64,000 bases of DNA from Litsea cubeba (lineage: Eukaryota > Streptophyta > Magnoliopsida > Laurales > Lauraceae): assembly GCA_012931725.1 (NCBI GenBank), contig WHSA01000944.1, positions 62,001 through 126,000 of the forward strand. The letters are read 5' to 3'. Within the stretch, counting starts at the first letter, position 1. The number at the start of each line of letters is the position of its first letter. Shown here one piece after another: positions 55,321 through 64,000 of this stretch. The notes beneath the pieces are model-generated. The model saw nothing but the letters and a program-made list of their open reading frames with translations, had not been told where the DNA came from and did not search any database. The position numbers and the translations under genes were made by a program.

Positions 55321-58300
55321 GGTATCAGAGAGGGTTACTCCCTAAAGGTTTAACAACCCGGTGTAGATCTATTTTTTTTTCTAGTGCCAATGTCCAATCC
55401 AGAAGGTAGTGCTATAAACAAACCTCCATTGTTTGATGGTACAAACTATGCCTTTTGGAAAGCCCGAATGACCGTCTTCATCAAATCTCTTAACGGAGAT
55501 GTGTGGGATAGTGTAGAGGATGGATGGACTCCTCCTACAGTCACAGATACAGATGGCACTAAGAAATTTATAAGACATTTTAAGAAAAAGAATTCAAATT
55601 TTAAATTCTTTAATAAAAATAAAAACAAAAGCATTTCTTCATCTAAGAGTCAAGAAAGAAAAGTCAAATGCTATAACTGTAAAAAACTTAGACATATATC
55701 TTCTGAGTGTCCATTGGAAAGGGAGAAAAAGACACTTATGGCAACATGGGATGACTCATCTGAATCAGAGTCAGAATCAGATGAATCACATCGAGATGAA
55801 ACATAAAATTACACTATTTTAATGGCTCGAAGTTTATGTGATCCATCAGTTGAGACATCTAAAAAATCTGATTTTGAGAAATCTTAGGATGAATATAAAA
55901 ATTCAGATATTGAAGAAGTTGAAGAAGAACCAGAATCTGAATATGATGGCTCAGATAATGAAGACAATGATGAAAATCTTCAAGAATCATATAATAGACT
56001 CTATGATGAGAGCTACAAGTTAATTAATATCATAAGAAAACAAGAAGCAAAGAATAAAGTTTTAAAAGACAATGTTAAAACCTTAACAGGTGAAATTAAT
56101 ATCTTAACCAATGATCTTAACGAAACCAACTCTAAATTTCAGATTGCCAGTGAATCCATAAGAAATCATAAGAAAGAAACTGATACTCTAAAAGAGGTAA
56201 TCACTAATTTAAAAAAGGAAGTCACCCATCTAATATGGTATAAAGAAAAATATGAGTATTCTTTTACTCATGGAGAAGAAAAATTTGAAAAACTACTTAG
56301 AATGGGTAAATATCAAAGAGACAAAACTGGGCTGGGGTACAACAAAGAATCAAAACAAAACCCCGGTGTCTCTACTAAATTTATAAAAGGAAAGGCTTCC
56401 TCTATTAATCAAAACATTCCTAAAGTTATATATAATTCTTATGAAAGAAAAAGATATATCAGATATGACTGGAAAAAGGAACCAACTAAAAAGAAAAACT
56501 CAGGCAATTTATTTTTTTCTCAAAAACTAAATGAATTGATGAAACAAATTTATCAGCTAAAAACTCAATTCTATAATCATTCTAAAAATATTTTATCTAC
56601 AAAAAGGAACCCAAAGAGATCTTTTCTTCAATATGAGTCTCTAGGTCATAGAGGAACTTCTCACACACAAAGGTATACGTGGGTACCTAAAAGTCTACTT
56701 GTTCACACAGCTCTTAAAGCTAGAGACCAATCTGTATGGTTCCTAGATAGTGGGTGCTCTAGACACATGACTGGGGATAAAACACTCTTCTCCAAATTAA
56801 ATAATTATGATGGTGGAACTGTCACTTTTGGTGATGGTAATATTGCTAAAGTTATAGGAAAGGGCACTCTGAATGTTCCCAACTTGCATAAAATAGAAGA
56901 TGGTTTATGTGTTGATGGTTTGAAACATAACTTGCTTAGCATTTCACAAATTTGTGATAAAAACCATGCTGTCTTCTTTACTAGTCATGGTTGTGAGATT
57001 TCAAAAAATGGTAAAGTGATTCTAAGAGGTCTTAGAAATCAAGAAAACTGTTATGTTGTTGGTAATCACAAAGAAGCATCCAGTTCAGCCTGTTACATAG
57101 CTCATCTTGATGAAGCCCAACTATGGCATCAAAGGCTTGGACATGTGAACCATAGAGACTTGTCCAATTTAAACAAGTATGTAAAGGGCCTTTCAAAAAT
57201 TAGCAGGAAGTCAAAAAACAGTTTGTGGAGAGTGTCAAAAAGGTAAACAAATCAGAAACTCTCACAAAAAGACTAAGTCCTTGAAGACTTCTAGATCCTT
57301 AGAGCTTCTCCATATGGACTTAGTTGGTCCAACAAAAAAAGAGAGTAAAGGTGGCAAAAAATACTTCCTTGTTATTGTTGATGATTATTCCAGATTTACT
57401 TGGGTTGCATTCTTGAGGGAAAAATCTGATGCATATGTTGAATTCAAAAAGATTGTGAAAAGAATTCAAGTTGAAAAAGGAAGAGCAGTTGCTAGAATAA
57501 GAAGTGATCATGGTAGGTGAATTTGAAAATACTAGATTTGAAAAATACTGTGATAAGTATGGAATTCACCATGAATTTTCTGCCCCTAAAACTCCTCAAC
57601 AAAATGGAGTTGCCGAAAGAAAGAATCGGGTTTTTACAAGAGATGGCCACAGTTATGCTTCATGGAAAGAAACTCCCTAGAGATCTATAGGCTGAAGCAG
57701 TGAATACAGCTTGTTACATCATAAACAAGGTTTACTTAAGAACTGGCTTGAACAAAACTGCTTATGAATTATGGCATGAGAAAAAGCCAAACATTAGCTA
57801 CGTTAAAATTTTTGGTAGTAAATGTTATATTCTCAAGGATAGAGAACATTTGAGCAAATTTGACTCAAAAAGTGATGAAGGCATTTTTATTGGCAATTCT
57901 CAAAACAGTCGTGCATACAGAGTTTTGAACATAAACACTGGAGCCATACAAGAATCTATAAATGTTGTCATTGATGACAAATTAAAAGATTCCAGTAATC
58001 AAGAAAACCCTGATAATGATGAGATAGAAGTCCCAACAGCTAAGCTGGATGAGCCTCTGATCTCTAAGGACTTGGTAAATATGAAACATTATCCTATGGA
58101 CCAAATCCTAGGAGATCCTTTGGCTGGTGTCAAGACTAGAAGACAATTGGAAAATATTGTTAGTCATCTTTGCTTTACTTCTATCATTGAACCTAAAACT
58201 GTTAATGAAGCTTTCTCTGATGATTGTTGGATAAATGCTATGCAAGAAGAGCTAAATCAATTTACTAGAAATGAAGTATGGGAATTAGTACCTAGGCCTA

Positions 58301-58959
58301 TTGATAAAAATATTGTAGGTACCAAATGGATTTTCAAAGATAAACTTGATGAAAATGGTACCATAGTTAGAAACAGACTGGTTGCCCAGGGATATTCCCA
58401 AATTGAAGGAATAGACTTTGAAGAAACATTTGCTCCTGTTGCTACACTTGAATCCATTAGAATCTTACTTGCCATTGCTTGCTCTTTGAAATTTAAATTA
58501 TATCAAATGGATGTGAAAAGTGCTTTTCTAAATGGCATATTAGAAGAAGAAGTTTATGTTGAGCAACCTAAAGGGTTTGAAGATCCTAAGGAGCCTAATC
58601 ATGTGTATTATCTTAAAAAGGCTATCTATGGTCTTATGAAAGACTCACTCAATTTTTGGTTGATCACAATTTTGAAAGGGGAAGTGTTGAAACTCTATTT
58701 AATCAAAGAATAAATGACACTATCTTGATTGCTCAAATCTATGTTGATGATATTGTGTTTGGATCTACTTGTAATGATTTAACAGAAAGATTTGCTAATC
58801 TTATGAAATCTGAATTTGAGATGAGCATGGTTGGCGAACTTAATTTCTTTTTAGGATTACAAATAAAACAACTGACTGATGGAATGTTTATTTCCTAGAC
58901 CAAGTATGCTAAAGAATTGGTCAAACGGTTTGGATTAGATTCAGCCAAGCACATGAACA
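55321..58959 (+). pseudogene. SIRE-like copia gag-pol remnant, plus strand
   Basis: A primer-site remnant GGTATCAGAG opens the segment; ATG at 55390 starts MSNPEGSAINKPPLFDGTNY, a SIRE-type gag. The gag centre is deleted (after TVTDTDG at about 55557), then the knuckle CYNCKKLRHISSEC follows, acidic DSSESESESDE and a Lys-rich coil. Protease: FLDSGCSRHMTG near 56745. Integrase: LWHQRLGHVN, then frameshifts near 57215 and 57517; core residues in HMDLVGP, RSDHG and NGVAERKNR. RT: DVKSAFLNGILEEE and YVDDIVFGS, with a small deletion at 58635. It is truncated at 58959 before RNase H. The 5' LTR is lost to the Ty3 LTR and the 3' part to a copia LTR. Confidence 0.88.
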
Positions 58960-58998
58960 TATTGGGATTGGTGTATGCCCTAAAGCCCACTAGCTGCA
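58960..58998 (+). repeat. Inverted 39-bp copy of a copia LTR start
   Basis: TATTGGGATTGGTGTATGCC and the next 19 bases are the reverse complement of 60966-61004 with two mismatches, and are joined head-on to the LTR end at 58999. Confidence 0.9.
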
Positions 58999-61004
58999 TG
59001 AAAGAAATCGCGATTCAGATCTGAAACTTCTCATAAAGAGACTACTATGGCTGATGCAAAGCATGACAGATTTTAAAAAATCTGATTTCTGCACTATGCA
59101 GCGGAAATCAGCCATAAAGAATCGCATAGAAACTCCATTAAATCATGACCAACATGTGTCTAATTAATAGAGATGATAGAAGACTATTACCTTGAAGATT
59201 TGTAAACTTCAAATCTCTGAAAAAATAGATCCAAAGGCGCGAACTCAGACTTGCAATTTGCAAACAAGTTGCTGGAATTTTCTTGCACTAGTATTGCCTT
59301 TGATCTTCTCCTCTATCTCACTTCCAAATCTGATTGGCTAAGATGGTGGGATCTTAATCTAGGAAACAAGAACTATTTCTCCAAGGGAAAATCTCAGATC
59401 TTAACTTTCTTCAATGAAGAAGAAAACACTCAGGAAGCTGGACGTGTGGAACCTTGCAATTCTTGTTATGGACTTCCAAGAGAGTGGTTGGTTTCTTTTA
59501 TAGTAACTTTGAGGAAACCTTTTCCTAGAAGCTTATCTCATCTAATTCTCATTGTTGTCCAAAAAGGAAAGACTTATTTCCTTTAAGAAACACTCTAATT
59601 AGAAAAGGAAACTAAAAAGAACTTTCCATACAATTAGTAATACTAGTTGTAGAACACTTACTAATTTTAAGTTCCTAATCCAAAAAGGAAACTAACTCAT
59701 AGGAATACTAATCCAAAGAGGAGTCCAACTTTCCAAGTAGAGAGTCCTACTCAAAGTTGGAAACCTTACCCATGGAAATCCTATCATGGACGTCCCACAT
59801 ATCTATGCACACCATGGCCCACATATAATTTATCTAGAGTTAAATTCATGTATGCCATCAAAGGCCTATTTGAATTTAAACTCAAAATTATTTTTCCACT
59901 AAAATAATTAATCCTTATGTTATCTAAACATCTTAGGAAACCATGCCAATCTTGGTAAGTGACTAGAGAAGGGACCAAAAGACATATTTGCCATTGGCTC
60001 CCAAAATGACCAAAATGTCCATGCTAAACCCATAGCAACATAAAGACCATTTTAACCTTAACTCATTCCACTAGAGAGTTATGGTTGAACTCCAAGGACA
60101 AATACATATTATAATAAGCTCGTCATAAAATGACGGTTGTCTTCGACCTACTAAGTGTAATGACCTGAATGCCCCTCTATGTAACATCCATAATCGAGTC
60201 AGGTTATCACATGTACTATCAACCTTCCCGATTACATCTAAACCTTAGAACTTCATATCCTTAAACATAATCATCATTCGAATATCATTCTCTTGATCCA
60301 GGGAGCGACCCACAAGTTCAATATTCATATGGAACATCCATATACTAAGATCTTAGATTTTGATGATTAATCGGATAATTCTAAGGGGACGATTATTCCA
60401 TCATCAGATGGCATAGATTCTATATTGCATCTGCACGTCCCAACTGATCAAGTCCGAGTACCCAAAACACAGAGCTGTTGACCCATGAATAGAATCTCAC
60501 CCATAGTGAATTAAAGCACAAGAACTTGACTTCGTCAGTTCATCCACAAATGCTCAAGATTAAGAGCACCGGTTACTCAGTAGCATGAGGTGACTTGATC
60601 TCTTTTCTGTGATAGTACTATTTTAGAGATCACACCTACAACGGTCCTATTCAATGCATGACACATGCACTAATGAGATAGATCCGGGAAAGCCCTCCCG
60701 TGACTGAGGTATGTCACCCTATATAGGAGAGTATCTCATTATAACTTCTACCAAGATGAAGTGCCCAGTTCCATCTTTCAGTTATGAACAAATATGATGT
60801 TTCCAGTTGTCCATGAATTAGACCTATCTGTGTGTAGACACTACACACCTAATTCATTTACTAGAAACAATGGGCCTTACACAACCATACATATATACAT
60901 GTTTAAGCATAAAAGAGTCTTTTCATTAAATAACCAGTTAAATATCTAGTAACAAAAGATGAGAATGCAACTAGTGGGCTTTAGGGCATACACCAATCCC
61001 AACA
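58999..61004 (-). repeat. 3' LTR of copia element 2
   Basis: 2006 bp, TGTTGGGATTGG at 61004 to TTTCTTTCA at 58999 on the minus strand. It belongs to the same family as LTRs A, B and G but is more diverged, mainly in the first 500 bases. TATA-like TATAAAAGAAACC at about 59490-59500. Confidence 0.9.
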
Positions 61005-64000
61005 AACTCCCACTTGCACTAAAGATCACTGCTTCCTAACCTAACACCCATAGACTCAACATGAGAAGTGAAGACTTTCTCAGTAAGAGTCTTAGTGAAT
61101 GGGTCAGCTAAGTTATTTGCTGAAGCAATATGCTCCACCACTATCTCTCCATCCTGAATGAATTCCCGGATCAAGTGGTACTTTATCCGAATGTGCTTGT
61201 CTTTCTTGTGATTCCTAGGCTCTTTGCACTGTGCTACAGCACCAGTGTTATGACAATCGGTTTTTGCACTGCAGGAACAACTCCTAATTCCAATAGGAAT
61301 TTTCTGAGCTATACTGCTTCCTTCGCAGCTTCCGATGCCGCCACATACTCTGATTGAAAGGTTAGCATATAATCTTTCGTTCTCCAAAGATACTTGAATA
61401 TATGTTTTAACAGCTGTCCAATGCATAGGTCCAGGGTTTGACTGATATCTGCTAACCATGCCAACGGCAAAGCAAATATCTGGTCTATAACATAGCATAC
61501 ATGAGGCTTCGAACAGCGAATGCATATGGAACTCTCCTCAATGGTCTCTATCTCTTCAGATGTCTTTGGACATTGATCTCGAGACAGTGGTACTCCATGT
61601 CTAGAAGGTAGGAGGCCCTTCTTGGAGTCATGCATGTTAAACTTGACCAATATCTTCTCAATATAAGAAGATTGGGATAGGGCTAACATCTTATTCTTGC
61701 GATCACGCAAAAGCTTGATCCCTAAGATATAGTTGGCCTCACCCAAATCCTTCATCTGAAATTGAGAGGATAACCAAACCTTTGTGGATGACAATAAACC
61801 TACATCATTTCCTATGAGTAATATGTCATCTACATATAGAACAAAAAACGCAACTGATTTTCCATTTCCTTTCTTATACACACATGGTTCATCAATGTTT
61901 TGATCAAAGCCAAAGGATTTGACTGCCTGATTAAACTTGATGTTCCATGCTCTAGATGCTTGCTTAAGTCCATAGATGGACTTCTTAAGTTTACAAACCA
62001 TGTTATCTTTGCCACTAGCAATGAAGCCCTCTGGTTGCATCATATAGATGCATTCGTCAAGACTTTCATTAAGAAAAGCTGTCTTGACATCCATCTGCCA
62101 TATCTCGTAGTCATAATGACATGCGATGGCCAAGAGAATCCTTATGGACTTAAGCATAGCCACTGGTGAAAAGGTTTCCTCATAATCGATGCCCTCTTTC
62201 TGAGTATATCCTTTCGCCACCAGTCTTGCTTTGAAGGTTTCCACCTTCCCATCCACTCCTCTCTTTCTCTTGTAGATCCACTTGCACCCTATGGGTTTAA
62301 TCCCTTCAGGTGCATCTACAAGTTCCCAGACTTGATTAGGAATACAAAGAATCCATTTCAGATTTCATCGCTTGCTGCCACATGTCAGCATCTATATCCG
62401 TTACTGCTTCATCATAACTAGTAGGATCCTCAACCAGATCTTCAGAGTCTGTCTTAAAAGACACTCCTAAATATCTTTCTGGTTGTCTAGAAATTCTCCC
62501 ACTACGACGAGGCTCCGGAGTGTTCAAAGGAATATCTTGTTCATCTACTGCCTCAGGATCTGGTACAGATGTTATAGGAGATCCCGGAAGAATCTCCTCA
62601 AGGGTTTCTTTACAACTAAGCTCTTGGTGCATCATACAATCATCCTCCAAGTACCTAGCATGAGTGCTGATGAGCACTTTTTGCTCCTTTGGATGATAAA
62701 AGATGCCACCTCTCGTTCCCTTAGGATACCCAATGAAGTAGCACATTTCCGATCTGGGTTCTAGCTTGGTAGCTTTATCATTCAGTACATAGGCTGGACA
62801 ACCCCAAATGTGGATATGATTTAAACTAGGTTTTCGACCTGTCCATATTTCTTGTGGTGTCCTAGGTACTGACTTAGATGGTACCAGAATTAAAATGTAT
62901 GCTGCTGCTTCTAAGGCATATCCCCAAAAAGATATAGGTAGGGTTGCATGACTCATCATGGACCTTACCATATCAAGAAGGGTACGGTTTCTTGTCTCTG
63001 CTACACCATTTTGCTGGGGTGTACCCGGTGCAGACAACTGAGACACAATCCCATGTTGTGTGAGGTACTCCTTGAACTCACCCAGGAGGTACTCGCCACC
63101 TCGATCGGATCGAAGGGCTTTGATATGTTTTCCTAGTTGTAGCTCCGCCTCAGCCTTGAATTGTTTGAACTTATCAAACGCCTCAGACTTGCGTCGCATT
63201 AGGTATACATATCCATACCTAGAGTAATCATCGGTGAAGGTGATGTAATACTCATACCCTCCTCGAGCCGGTTTGTTCATAGGACCACACACATCAGTGT
63301 GAATCAATTCTAACAACTCCTTTGACCTAAGTCCCTTTCCAGAGAATGACCGTTTGGTCATCTTTCCCTTGAGACAAGATTCGCACTGAGGAAAAGGTTC
63401 GAAATCTAATGAGCTTAAGGGCCTATCTTCTACCAACCTCTGAATCCGTTTTAGGTTAATGTGACCCAAACGTAAGTGCCAAAGATATGTGTCATTGATT
63501 GAAGATACCTTCCTTTTAAGGGAAGTTTAGCTTTCTTGTTGTACATTATGCAGTGTGGGAGCAATAGGATATATATAAAATAAGTTGTCATGTATTCTAC
63601 CGGAACATATAATATTTCCATCTCCACTGATATCAATACCAGAATGGAAAGAAACTGAATAATTAAATTTAATTAATCTGGAAACTGGAATTAAATTCTT
63701 CCTCATGTCGGAACATAGAAAACATTATTTAAAACTAATATCCTATTACATGGAAAATGTAAGGTAACTACTCCTACTGCAACTGCCCAAACTTTAGCTC
63801 CAGTTCCGACTCTAAAGGCAAACTCTCCTTTCTCAATTCTCTGCATTATCTGAAACCCCTGCAATGAATTGCAGATATGATTAGTGGCTCCTGAGTCTAC
63901 TATCCATGAGTCAGTAGAATCAACCACTAGACAAGTTTCAATGTAGTATGAAAAAGATGTACCTTTCTTAACTGAGGCCAGGAACTTGGGACAATCTTTC
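61005..64000 (-). pseudogene. gag-pol: Copia element 2 polyprotein (3' half of pol and part of gag-protease), running off the right edge
   Basis: Collinear with element 1 at about 90 percent or better by eye. From the right: knuckle-to-protease linker, protease WIVDSGATNHIC with the catalytic DSGA intact (63703-63927), frameshifts near 63710 and 63475, integrase (CESCLKG, LIHTDVCGP, LRSDRGGEYL, NGVAETRNRT), RT (DVKTAFLNESLDE, YVDDILLIGND) and a damaged RNase H. About 155 bp of RNase H including the YTDSD aspartate are deleted near 61352, with another small loss at CDNNGA (61250) and frameshifts near 61540. The upstream gag lies outside the window. It is inactive. Confidence 0.9.

Noticed and set aside
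58960..59010. Two-LTR circle junction
   Set aside because: A circle junction would place an LTR end next to an LTR start in the same orientation; here the start piece is inverted.
1..64000. tRNA, rRNA, snoRNA or microRNA genes
   Set aside because: None was recognised by eye. Only primer-binding sites complementary to tRNA ends are present; a covariance-model scan would be decisive.

Overview
The window is plant nuclear DNA, almost certainly from a flowering plant. Evidence for this is the set of plant-only gene fragments (a PPR protein, a plant-type O-fucosyltransferase, a receptor-like kinase), GT-AG introns, and wall-to-wall plant LTR retrotransposons of both superfamilies (Ty3 and copia). 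No intact host gene and no RNA gene was recognised. Nearly everything is a nested, recombined or mutated mobile element. Species cannot be decided from the sequence.

Layout, left to right. 1-3978 is old host-like DNA: a PPR fragment, an inverted repeat, and the first copy of a duplicated O-fucosyltransferase gene fragment, which is split by a Pack-MULE (2008-3801) carrying a piece of a receptor-kinase gene. 3979-14882 is a Tat-type Ty3 element with near-identical LTRs, a 5-bp target duplication, a broken gag-pol and an antisense, intron-containing gene with its own TATA box; it landed in a LINE. 15953-19340 is a young non-autonomous LTR element with no pol and a GC-rich minisatellite core. 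20500-28762 is one insertion with four short TRIM-like LTRs in tandem. Its first LTR holds a 3.5-kb solo LTR, and its middle unit holds a chromovirus pol destroyed almost entirely by C-to-T type changes. 28886-29555 is the second O-fucosyltransferase copy; it lacks the Pack-MULE and so shows the empty target site.

29556-64000 is a complex of minus-strand elements. A Ty3 (Athila/Tat-like) element with gag and protease but no reverse transcriptase lies between LTRs at 34330-36388 and 53276-55320. A 2-kb-LTR copia element (41035-52030) sits in its leader. The [copia leader and LTR | Ty3 leader | Ty3 LTR] block occurs twice, at 31010-36388 and about 48670-55320, as expected from unequal recombination between the two Ty3 LTRs. 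A 1.77-kb solo copia LTR later entered one copy. The right flank is a decayed plus-strand SIRE-like copia element (55321-58959), then a second member of the minus-strand copia family running off the end of the window.

None of the elements appears able to move by itself: every polyprotein has stops, frameshifts or missing domains. The most unusual items are the ABBA-like tandem short-LTR array with its single outer target duplication, the spliced antisense gene of the Tat element, the Pack-MULE with an internal empty-site control, and clusters of TCGA-core palindromes in unrelated LTRs.
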